From NCBI RefSeq assembly GCF_014873495.1, contig NZ_JADBGF010000001.1:4898001-4962000 (forward strand): DNA of 64,000 nucleotides. The letters run 5' to 3'. The DNA comes from Streptomyces stelliscabiei. GTDB lineage: Bacteria > Actinomycetota > Actinomycetes > Streptomycetales > Streptomycetaceae. The position numbers were made by a program, and so were the translations under genes. Positions 50,582 through 57,480 of the stretch are shown here, in pieces (the first letter of the stretch is position 1; every line of letters starts with the position of its first letter). The notes under the pieces are model-generated. The model did not search any database. It was not told the DNA's origin and saw only the letters and a list, made by a program, of their open reading frames with translations.

Positions 50582-52254
50582 AGTCCGTACCTCCTGAACC
50601 ACCGAAGCACCTCGGCGTCGGCCGCGGCCACCCGCTGGTGCAGAGCCTCGATCTCCTCGCCCAGCCGTGCCAGCCGTTCCCGGGTCTCGGTGGGCCCGGC
50701 CCCGGGAACGGCCGAGGCCGGGCCCACTGGCCTGACATGCTGTACGGGATCGAGGCTGTGACCGTGCGCCACGATGTCCGGCACCGACACGGGCCTGCTC
50801 AGCCCAGGGGTGCCCGTGAAGGAGGACCCGCCCGTCAGGGACGTGTGCCACGACACGTACTCCCCCACCAGCTGTCCGATGTCGTCGTCGGACAGAGCCC
50901 GCTGGGTCCGGGTGACCTGGTGCCCGAGGTGCCCGCCGTCCACGAACAGCACATCGGGGGCGGGCGTTCCGCCGGAGCCGGGGGCGCGCAGGAACCAGAT
51001 GTGCGTCCTGACGGCCGTGAGCGTGAAGAGTGCGGGGGGCAGCGCGATCACACACTCCACCGCCCCGGCCTCGACGAGCCCCCCGCGCACCGCCTCGGCG
51101 GCACCGCTGTTGGAGGCGGCCCCAGCCGGCATCAGCACAGCGGCCCGGCCGTCGGGAGCGAGCCGCGAGACGGCGTACTGGATCCAGTCGAACTCGATCC
51201 GGCGGGCGGGGCCGTACTTCCAGTACGAGGGTGGGGATACGTCCTCCGGGAAGCGGCCGAAGGGAGGATTGGTGAGCAGCACGTCGCAGGTCTCGGGAAA
51301 GCCGGGAGGGCCGATGGGAGGGCCGACGGGATCGAGCGCCGGAGTCACGAGTCCATCGTCACTGACGGTCGCCTCGCCGAGCCATGCCATGCGCCCGTGG
51401 TGCACCTGCAGGTTGTCGACCGCCGCCACCCGTTCCGGGGGGCTGGGCGCCCGGCCGCTGATCAGAGGCCGTTCGCCACCACCGTGTGCCGCGACCGCGT
51501 CCAGATAGGCGACCAGCAGCTCTCCGACACGGGCGTACGGATCGTGCACGTACACCGCGCCGGGCCGTACGGCCGCCAGAGCCCCCGCCATGACCCGGCT
51601 CACGGACGGCGGGGTGAGAAACGCCCCGCCCTCGCGTGCGTGCTCCGCGCGCCAGCGTCTCAGAATGTGATCGAACGCCGCTCGGGCTTCCTGCTCGGAC
51701 CCCACAGGGGTGCGCCCCAGCGTGTCGAAGAGTTCGGGCAGCGCGCCGGGCGGAAACACTCGCTGCGCGTAGTCGTGCTCGGGCGCCATCACGGCGTAGC
51801 GCCTCAACTCCTCGGCCATACCCTCATCGGGGTCCTTGATGTGCTCGTAGACGAAACGCAGCAACCACCCGAGGTAGTCGTCCAGCGGCATGCCCCCCCT
51901 CAGCCGGTCCGCCTCCGGCCCCGCGAGCCGCTCGACCAGCCGGAGCAGTCCGCCGGCCGTCCCGCCGAGACCCGCGCGGAACCGGTCGCCGTAGGTCGTG
52001 CCCACCGGTTCGCCGGGAAGCAGGGCGTTCGCGGGGACGGTCCGGGTGGACAGCCAGGCCAGCACCTCGGCGGCACGGAACAGTTCGGGGTCGCCACCGA
52101 CCGGAGCGGGATACTCGGCATAGCGCCGCTCCCAGTTGGTCACTGCGGGCCGCTTCACCTTGGCGAGGCGCGCGATCTCGGGCCGGGAGACGAGCCTGTC
52201 GGCGGGCGCCGGGCCACCGCTGGTGGCGGGCGCTGACGCCCCGGAGCCGGTCAT
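50578..52254 (-). CDS. N-6 adenine DNA methylase (HsdM-like) with N-terminal HTH
   Basis: 558 aa from the ATG at 52254 (GGAGGG at the right distance); an ATG at 52278 overlaps the previous stop. The N-terminal ~60 residues form a winged-helix-like segment ('SRPEIARLAKVKRPAVTNWERR'), then an HsdM N-domain and the methylase core. Motif IV is intact ('DVLLTNPPFGRF'). The SAM motif I is atypical: 'VHDPYARVGELLVAYLDAV' has R-V-G in place of G-x-G. Followed directly by the S subunit. It may methylate DNA or only bind it; the motif I change leaves this open. Confidence 0.88.
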   Translation of the reverse strand: MTGSGASAPATSGGPAPADRLVSRPEIARLAKVKRPAVTNWERRYAEYPAPVGGDPELFRAAEVLAWLSTRTVPANALLPGEPVGTTYGDRFRAGLGGTAGGLLRLVERLAGPEADRLRGGMPLDDYLGWLLRFVYEHIKDPDEGMAEELRRYAVMAPEHDYAQRVFPPGALPELFDTLGRTPVGSEQEARAAFDHILRRWRAEHAREGGAFLTPPSVSRVMAGALAAVRPGAVYVHDPYARVGELLVAYLDAVAAHGGGERPLISGRAPSPPERVAAVDNLQVHHGRMAWLGEATVSDDGLVTPALDPVGPPIGPPGFPETCDVLLTNPPFGRFPEDVSPPSYWKYGPARRIEFDWIQYAVSRLAPDGRAAVLMPAGAASNSGAAEAVRGGLVEAGAVECVIALPPALFTLTAVRTHIWFLRAPGSGGTPAPDVLFVDGGHLGHQVTRTQRALSDDDIGQLVGEYVSWHTSLTGGSSFTGTPGLSRPVSVPDIVAHGHSLDPVQHVRPVGPASAVPGAGPTETRERLARLGEEIEALHQRVAAADAEVLRWFRRYGL

Positions 52255-52277
52255 GGCACTCCCTCCATCGGACCTCA

Positions 52278-52946
52278 TCAGAACCGAGGCGGCCAGACGC
52301 CGCCGACCACGTCCGCCCGGTCGGCGAGCACGGCCGGAAAGCGGTCCATGGCCTGCGCCTCCTTGGCGAGTTGAGGGCTGAGGTAGCCGAGGACGCGGTA
52401 GATCTTGGCATGGTCGGCGGCAAGGTGACGGTGGAAGACCGGCTCGTGATGCATGATCCGGTTACGGAAGCGGACCAGCGACAGAAGGCTGTCATGCAGT
52501 CCGGCGCGACGTCCCGAATAGTGCGGGAACGCCTTGTGCGTAACGGGCACCCAGAAGCCACGGTCATAGCCGCGTGCGCCGCTCACCAGGGAGATCCAGA
52601 AACCGAAGGACAACTCGGCGACGATACCGTCCGCGCACACCACGCTCGTTCCGTTCCGTCGGCACTTCTCGCGCGCCTCGTCGACCAGCCGGAGGCCGTT
52701 GCTGTTCAGGGGCGCGCTGACCCACCAGTCCGGCCTGCCGTGATGCCTGACGAGTTCGTCATGCAGAGCGTTGCGCAGCGTGACTTCCAGACAGTGGAGG
52801 GGGCCGTAGAACGCCGCGGACGCGGAGACATTCCACCAGTACAGTCGCATCGCTGTCTCGGCGTCGCCGCCCGCGACCGCGAGGTAGATGGCCATGCGCG
52901 GCTTCGACAGGGCCTTCGCCAGCCACTCAGGCAGCTCGTCAGTCAT
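52278..52946 (-). CDS. Abi-like (Abi_2/HEPN) abortive-infection protein
   Basis: 222 aa from the ATG at 52946, after AGGGGGAA. Abi_2 layout: 'YWWNVSASAAFYGPLHCLEVTLRNALHDEL', 'IVAELSFGFWISLV' and 'LVRFRNRIMHHEPVF'. The last contains R-N-x3-H, the catalytic motif of HEPN ribonucleases. First gene of a three-gene operon with the methylase and S subunit (overlapping stop/start). Probably the effector that kills or arrests a phage-infected cell, in place of an HsdR nuclease; inferred. Confidence 0.9.
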   Translation of the reverse strand: MTDELPEWLAKALSKPRMAIYLAVAGGDAETAMRLYWWNVSASAAFYGPLHCLEVTLRNALHDELVRHHGRPDWWVSAPLNSNGLRLVDEAREKCRRNGTSVVCADGIVAELSFGFWISLVSGARGYDRGFWVPVTHKAFPHYSGRRAGLHDSLLSLVRFRNRIMHHEPVFHRHLAADHAKIYRVLGYLSPQLAKEAQAMDRFPAVLADRADVVGGVWPPRF

Positions 52947-53038
52947 GGCTTCCCCCTGCATGGATGGAGTCTGGTAACGTCGGTCGAGTACGTCTCGGGT
53001 CCGCCTCTGTTCTCATGCCGCCCGAGACACGGCTTTGA

Positions 53039-53075
53039 GGAACCCCGGTCGCAGGTCTATTGCGACCGGGGTTCC
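53039..53075. repeat. perfect 15-bp hairpin upstream of the Abi gene
   Basis: Arms 53039-53053 and 53061-53075, 7-nt loop (ggtctat). Either a second terminator protecting the defence operon or a structure in its leader. Confidence 0.75.
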
Positions 53076-53196
53076 GTGCGTTCAGAGAACCCCGAAGACA
53101 TCCGTCACTGTAGTGTCCGCACACCCTGCATCGCAAGCGCATTGCCGTACCGTTGATTCTGTTAACCCCTTCGAGGTTGACGCCGCGCAGAAAACG

Positions 53197-53225
53197 ACTC
53201 CCCCGGCCACTAGGACACGGGGGAG
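53197..53225 (-). terminator. terminator after the nitrobindin-like gene
   Basis: 9-bp stem actcccccg / cgggggagt followed on the minus strand by TCGTTTTCTG, close to the classical form. Confidence 0.8.
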
Positions 53226-53258
53226 TGCGGGACTTGCACCAGAAGTCGGCGAGCGGGC

Positions 53259-53834
53259 CTACTTGAAGAACGCGATGCCGTCGTCCGGCATGTCGTCCGG
53301 CAGGGCCTTCGCCCAGCGCTCGACGTCCTCGGGGGTGACGACCTTCTTCAGGTGCGCGGACATGTAGGGGCGCAGCTCGACGTCGGGCGTCGCCTTCTCG
53401 CCGACCCACATCAGGTCGCTGTGCACGTAGCCGTACAGCCGCTTGCCGCCGCTGTAGGGCCCCGAGGCCGCCGTCCGCGCGACCGCGTCCGTGACCACGT
53501 CGATCTGCGGCTTCTGCTTGGCCAGCTCGCCGTACCAGACCTCGACGACGCCGTCGTCACGGGTCATGACGATCTCGACCTTGCGGTCGGCGTCGATGCG
53601 CCAGAATCCGGACTCGGTCTCCAGCGGACGGACCTTGTTGCCGTCCTTGTCCAGCACCCAGGTGTGGGAGTGGTACTCCAGGAAGTCCCGGCCGTCGTGG
53701 GAGAAGGTGACCTCCTGGCCGAAGTTGCACTTCTCGGCACCGGGGAAGTCGTGGACGCCCGCGCCCGCCCAGTCGCCGAGCAGAAAGGCGAGGGGGACGA
53801 GGTCCTTGTGCAGGTCGGACGGGATCTCGATCAT
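53259..53834 (-). CDS. nitrobindin-like FABP-family protein
   Basis: 191 aa, ten-stranded beta-barrel fold. The family motif G-x-W-x-G-x-G is seen in 'LLGDWAGAGV'. A conserved late His in 'YMSAHLKKVV' matches the proximal heme ligand of nitrobindins, which bind ferric heme and isomerise peroxynitrite. Assigned by family; heme binding untested here. The 32-aa peptide gene lies 31 bp upstream on the same strand. Confidence 0.9.
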   Translation of the reverse strand: MIEIPSDLHKDLVPLAFLLGDWAGAGVHDFPGAEKCNFGQEVTFSHDGRDFLEYHSHTWVLDKDGNKVRPLETESGFWRIDADRKVEIVMTRDDGVVEVWYGELAKQKPQIDVVTDAVARTAASGPYSGGKRLYGYVHSDLMWVGEKATPDVELRPYMSAHLKKVVTPEDVERWAKALPDDMPDDGIAFFK

Positions 53835-53865
53835 GAGTGGCGTTCCTGGATGTCCTCGACGTGGG

Positions 53866-53964
53866 TCAGCGCTGGCCCTGGTACAGCTTCTTCACGGTCA
53901 GACCGGCGAAGGCGAGAACGCCGACGGCGACCAGGACCAGCAGGATTTCGAAGAAGAGTTCCAC
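53866..53964 (-). CDS. 32-aa single-span membrane peptide
   Basis: GTG at 53964 with AGGAG six bases upstream. Reads VELFFEI then a hydrophobic span LLVLVAVGVLAFAGLTV and a basic end KKLYQGQR. Transcribed with the nitrobindin-like gene. It is short but has a proper ribosome site, stop codon and sequence typical of small membrane proteins. Function unknown. Confidence 0.8.
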   Translation of the reverse strand: MELFFEILLVLVAVGVLAFAGLTVKKLYQGQR

Positions 53965-54134
53965 GGGGTGCTCCTCGGATGAGCCGGGGGTTCGGTACTG
54001 CACAAGGCCGGGCCCCAGCTTACGCGGCCGGGGTCGGGGGTTCGCCGCGAGGTGGGCCTTCGCCGCCCGGCCGCGACGACGATCGCGTTCCGCGTGGTCA
54101 TGTCGGTGATCGCGGCGCGGACTACCATGCGGCC

Positions 54135-54497
54135 ATGGCGAAGAAGCTCGTGATCAAGGTGACGGCCGGGGCGGACGCCCCCGAGCGCTGCTCCCAGGCC
54201 TTCACGGTGGCCGCCGTGGCCGTGGCCAGTGGGGTGGAGGTGTCCCTGTGGCTGACCGGCGAGTCCGCGTGGTTCGCGCTGCCGGGCCGGGCCGCCGAGT
54301 TCGAACTGCCGCACGCCGCCCCGCTCCCCGACCTCGTCGACTCGATCCTCGCAGGCGGCCGGGTCACCCTGTGCACGCAGTGCGCCGCCCGCCGGGACAT
54401 CACCGAGAAGGACGTCATCGAGGGCGTGCGGATCGCGGGCGCGCAGGTGTTCGTACAGGAGGCGCTGGCGGACAACACCCAGGCGCTCGTCTACTGA
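54135..54497 (+). CDS. DsrE/DsrF-like sulfur-transfer family protein
   Basis: 120 aa from the ATG at 54135. 'MAKKLVIKVTAGADAPERCSQAFTVAAVAVASGVEVSLWL' (fold) and 'RVTLCTQCAARRDITEKDV' with two Cys where DsrE/TusD carry the sulfur-accepting residue. A small sulfur-relay or redox role is inferred; the sseA/DUF1416 genes nearby agree. It is divergent from the 32-aa peptide/nitrobindin unit. Confidence 0.88.
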   Translation: MAKKLVIKVTAGADAPERCSQAFTVAAVAVASGVEVSLWLTGESAWFALPGRAAEFELPHAAPLPDLVDSILAGGRVTLCTQCAARRDITEKDVIEGVRIAGAQVFVQEALADNTQALVY

Positions 54498-54516
54498 GCA
54501 GCTGGGTGGGCCGGGT

Positions 54517-54780
54517 CTAGGACCTCGGCCGTCTCCTGCCGTCCAGCTCGTCCCACCACTCGTCGGACTTCGGGTCGCCGGAGGGGTCGTCCCACCAGCG
54601 GTCGTCGGGGCCGCGCCGGTTGGCGACGACGGCGGCGAGCGGCGGGATGACCATGGCGACCACGCACATGCCGACCGCGACCGGGACCGACCAGAGGCGT
54701 ACGACGCCCCACGCCAGGACGAAGAGGGCGAGGCACGTGCCCATCATGGCGAAGTAGGCGTGGCGCCGGCGGGCGTACAT
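54517..54780 (-). CDS. DUF3099 membrane protein
   Basis: 87 aa. Two helices, 'YFAMMGTCLALFVLAWGVVRLWS' and 'VPVAVGMCVVAMVIPPLAAVVA', then an acidic Trp-rich tail ('DDRWWDDPSGDPKSDEWWDEL'), the DUF3099 pattern. Function unknown. It converges on the DsrE-like gene with a 19-bp gap. Confidence 0.9.
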   Translation of the reverse strand: MYARRRHAYFAMMGTCLALFVLAWGVVRLWSVPVAVGMCVVAMVIPPLAAVVANRRGPDDRWWDDPSGDPKSDEWWDELDGRRRPRS

Positions 54781-54803
54781 GTCTCCAGCGTAGGCCCGCG
54801 CAC

Positions 54804-54854
54804 GGCGCAGGGCCGTACCCCGGTTCGGACACCCGGGGTACGGCCCTGCGCCGT
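54804..54854 (-). terminator. terminator after DUF1416 gene
   Basis: Perfect 21-bp stem (54804-54824 / 54834-54854), 9-nt loop, 15 bp past the DUF1416 stop codon. Confidence 0.92.
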
Positions 54855-54868
54855 TCGGAACAACCGCC

Positions 54869-55156
54869 TCAGACGGCGATCGCGACCTCCGCCAGGCCGC
54901 CCTGCTCGGCGACGACGGTGCGGTCGGCGGTGCCGCCGGGGACGAGCGCGCGGACGGTCCAGGTGCCCTCGGCCGCGTAGAAGCGGAACTGGCCCGTCGC
55001 GGAGGTCGGGACCTCCGCCGTGAACTCGCCGGTCGAGTCCAGCAGACGGACGTAGCCGACCACCGGCTCGCCGTCGCGGGTCACCTGGCCCTGGATCGTG
55101 GTCTCACCGGGCTTGATCGTCGAGGCGTCCGGGCCGCCGGCCTTCGCTCCACACAT
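54869..55156 (-). CDS. DUF1416 protein
   Basis: 95 aa from the ATG at 55156 ('MCGAKAGGPDASTIKPGETTIQGQV'). A beta-sandwich (Cna-B/transthyretin-like) sequence: 'VGYVRLLDSTGEFTAEVPTSATGQFRFYAAEGTWTVRAL'. Almost always encoded directly after the thiosulfate sulfurtransferase in actinobacteria, so probably a partner of SseA. The N-terminal Cys may matter. Role unknown. Confidence 0.9.
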   Translation of the reverse strand: MCGAKAGGPDASTIKPGETTIQGQVTRDGEPVVGYVRLLDSTGEFTAEVPTSATGQFRFYAAEGTWTVRALVPGGTADRTVVAEQGGLAEVAIAV

Positions 55157-55249
55157 GTCTTTCTCCAAGAGAGGTCTGACCGGAAGGGAAGGCCGGTCGG
55201 GATGAACGGGACGTTCGCTTGCTACGGGTGCCGCTGGGTGCTGCCGGTC

Positions 55250-56089
55250 CTACTTGTTGGCGCCGAGCTCGATCGGGACGCCGACGAGGCTGCCGTACTC
55301 GGTCCAGGAGCCGTCGTAGTTCTTGACGTTCTCCACGCCGAGCAGCTCGTGCAGGACGAACCAGGTCAGCGCGGAGCGCTCACCGATGCGGCAGTAGGCG
55401 ATGGTGTCCTTGGCCAGGTCCACCTGCTCGTCGGCGTACAGCTCCTTGAGCTGGTCGTCCGACTTGAAGGTGCCGTCGTCGTTGGCGTTCTTCGACCACG
55501 GGATGTTGCGGGCGCTGGGCACGTGGCCCGGACGCTGCGACTGCTCCTGCGGCAGGTGGGCCGGGGCGAGCAGCTTGCCGGAGAACTCGTCGGGCGAGCG
55601 CACGTCGACGAGGTTCTGCGAGCCGATCGCGGCGACGACGTCGTCACGGAAGGCGCGGATCGCGGTGTTCTGCGGCTTGGCCTTGTACGCGGTGGCGGGG
55701 CGCGCCGGCACCTCGTCGGTCAGCTCGCGGGCGTCCAGCTCCCACTTCTTGCGGCCACCGTCGAGCAGCTTGACGTTCTCGTGGCCGTACAGCTTGAAGT
55801 ACCAGTAGGCGTACGAGGCGAACCAGTTGTTGTTGCCGCCGTAGAGGACGACGAGGGTGTCGTTGCCGATGCCCTTCTCCGACAGGAGCTTCTCGAAGCC
55901 CTCCTGGTCGACGAAGTCCCGGCGTACCGGGTCCTGGAGGTCCTTCGTCCAGTCGATCCGGATGGCGTTCTTGATGTGGTTCTTCTCGTACGCCGTCGTG
56001 TCCTCGTCGACCTCGACGATGGCGATGTTCGGGTCGTCGAGGTTGGCCTCGACCCAGTCGGCGTCTACCAGGACGTCGCTGCGGCTCAT
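55250..56089 (-). CDS. sseA: thiosulfate/3-mercaptopyruvate sulfurtransferase
   Basis: 279 aa from the ATG at 56089 (GGAGGAG upstream). Two rhodanese domains. The N-terminal one is catalytically silent ('VVLYGGNNNWFASYAYW', no Cys). The C-terminal one has the active Cys in 'TIAYCRIGERSALTWFVL'. It moves sulfane sulfur from thiosulfate to thiol acceptors. Preceded by a Cys-containing leader ORF and three hairpins (56133-56217), suggesting cysteine-responsive attenuation. Confidence 0.94.
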   Translation of the reverse strand: MSRSDVLVDADWVEANLDDPNIAIVEVDEDTTAYEKNHIKNAIRIDWTKDLQDPVRRDFVDQEGFEKLLSEKGIGNDTLVVLYGGNNNWFASYAYWYFKLYGHENVKLLDGGRKKWELDARELTDEVPARPATAYKAKPQNTAIRAFRDDVVAAIGSQNLVDVRSPDEFSGKLLAPAHLPQEQSQRPGHVPSARNIPWSKNANDDGTFKSDDQLKELYADEQVDLAKDTIAYCRIGERSALTWFVLHELLGVENVKNYDGSWTEYGSLVGVPIELGANK

Positions 56090-56132
56090 GCTCTTTCTCC
56101 TCCGGGGCAGTTACGGCGGGGTGCGGGTGCCT

Positions 56133-56217
56133 CCGGCGTTCGGCCGGGGCGCGCAGGGATGGGCCCTGGCTCGAACAGGGCAGGCATCGGGGGACGCGGC
56201 GGCAGGACTCCGCCGCT
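56133..56217 (-). promoter_or_regulatory. predicted attenuator hairpins between leader peptide and sseA
   Basis: Three stems: 56197-56217 (gcggcgg / ccgccgc, 4 nt after the leader stop), 56164-56182 (gccctg / cagggc) and 56133-56147 (ccggc-core). Position right after a Cys-containing leader ORF is what attenuation needs. Confidence 0.65.
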
Positions 56218-56220
56218 CGC

Positions 56221-56301
56221 TCAGAAAGTGCGACAGAGCATGGCGGCGACGCGGCACAGGTCTACTGCCCGCCGCTTCGTGAGATCCGCCTGTCGCTTCA
56301 T
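56221..56301 (-). CDS. leader peptide upstream of sseA
   Basis: 26 aa from the ATG at 56301: MKRQADLTKRRAVDLCRVAA then MLCRTF. It matches the Streptomyces 'putative leader peptide' pattern R-R-x-V-D-L-x-R, with Cys16 and Cys23 placed so that stalling at Cys codons could control downstream sulfur genes. No ribosome site; a promoter at 56310-56339 places the transcript start at or near the ATG, so it may be leaderless. Confidence 0.78.
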   Translation of the reverse strand: MKRQADLTKRRAVDLCRVAAMLCRTF

Positions 56302-56309
56302 GAGTATCG

Positions 56310-56339
56310 ATCGTAGGGACGGACAGGCAGACGTGTCAC
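56310..56339 (-). promoter_or_regulatory. predicted promoter of leader-sseA-DUF1416
   Basis: On the minus strand GTGACA (56334-56339) and TACGAT (56310-56315), 18-bp spacer, 8 bp before the leader ATG. An inverted repeat atattg/caatat (56351-56377) lies just upstream. Confidence 0.65.
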
Positions 56340-56521
56340 CGGCGTGTCGGATATTGAGACGCGATCGTCCGCAATATGGGATGAGAAGGGGGCGCACGCC
56401 GGTGCGGCACCGATTCCGGAGGGGTGTATCGATCGTCACAGCTAACCTGCGGACATGACCGTCTCGCCCATCGGACACTCCAGGTCCGCGGCGGGTGCCG
56501 CCCCGGATCCCGACTCCCGTC

Positions 56522-57250
56522 CTACCCGGCCAGCCTGACGTTCGAACCCCGGACGGTGATGTCCACGCCGTCCGACGCGGCCTCGACCTTGTGGAGCTTG
56601 ATGCCGCCGGGGAGGCCGTCGATCTTCTGCTCGAAGTCGGTGATCGACCGGACCTGGCCCTCCGCGGCCTCGACGACCAGGTTCGGCAGGTTGTCGGCGT
56701 GCACCTTCACGGTGTCGCCGTCGACGGTGACCGTGCTGAGCACCGGGTACGTCGTCGACTTGCCCAGGAAGGTGACCTTGATGTCGACCTTGACCTTGCC
56801 GTTGCCGCCGTCGGAGAGGCCGACGACCTGGGCGGTCGCACCGGGGAGGATCTGTGTCGGCGCGGACTTGGCGGCCTTGAGGAGTTCGTCGTAGGTGATG
56901 GTCGCCGTGCCGGTGGCGGTGGCTGCGGTGGCGGAGCTGTAGTCGCTGGAGAAGGCGACGCCGTGCATGTTCGCCTTCATGTCGGCGATACGGATGCTCT
57001 CGTCGGCCTTGCCCGTGGTCGCCTCGTAGTCCTCGATGCCGACCTCGACGTCGTCGAGTTCGCCGCTCGCGACCTGGGTGAGGAACGGGAAGCCCTTGAT
57101 GGAGACGTCGGGGGTCTTGGCGAGGCCCTCGCTGGTCTTCAGCTGCTCGGCCGCCTCGTCCTCGGCGAAGCCGACGGCGACGCGGTCGGCGATCACGAAG
57201 AGGCCGCCCAGGATCACGGCGACGATGACAAGTATTCGCAGTGCGCGCAT
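56522..57250 (-). CDS. DUF2993/LmeA-like envelope lipid-binding protein
   Basis: 242 aa. N-terminal signal/anchor 'MRALRILVIVAVILGGLFVIADRVAVGF', then a DUF2993 domain: 'DVSIKGFPFLTQVASGELDDVEVGIEDY' and 'VRGSNVRLAG' end. The mycobacterial homologue LmeA binds phospholipids and affects lipomannan. Anchored outside the membrane. Role in Streptomyces unknown. Confidence 0.9.
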   Translation of the reverse strand: MRALRILVIVAVILGGLFVIADRVAVGFAEDEAAEQLKTSEGLAKTPDVSIKGFPFLTQVASGELDDVEVGIEDYEATTGKADESIRIADMKANMHGVAFSSDYSSATAATATGTATITYDELLKAAKSAPTQILPGATAQVVGLSDGGNGKVKVDIKVTFLGKSTTYPVLSTVTVDGDTVKVHADNLPNLVVEAAEGQVRSITDFEQKIDGLPGGIKLHKVEAASDGVDITVRGSNVRLAG

Positions 57251-57480
57251 GGCTCTGTGTTCCCCACGTAGTCCACTCGGCGTTCGGCCCGGCGATCGGT
57301 CGGTCCGGCTTCAACGACCTGAGTGGCCGTTCTACGCGAGGGTAATCGGGCGGGTGTAAGGGCGGGGTGGGCCGGGTCGCGTTGTTGATCAGCTGTGACA
57401 GGGGACGCGGGTGGGTGCGGGGTGGGGTGCGTCGTCGGGTGCGTCGTCGGGTGCGGCCCCGGTGGACGCGACGCGCGAGG

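Larger units (their letters stand above)
52947..53258. other. promoter region of the defence operon, with hairpins
   Basis: 312 bp. Holds the terminator of the nitrobindin-like gene (53197-53225), a strong hairpin (53039-53075) and a weaker one, gtctcggg/cccgagac (52991-53028). No ORF that I would call. Confidence 0.6.

Noticed and set aside
49904..52946. Complete type I restriction-modification system
   Set aside because: No hsdR in or beside the operon and HsdS is half length.
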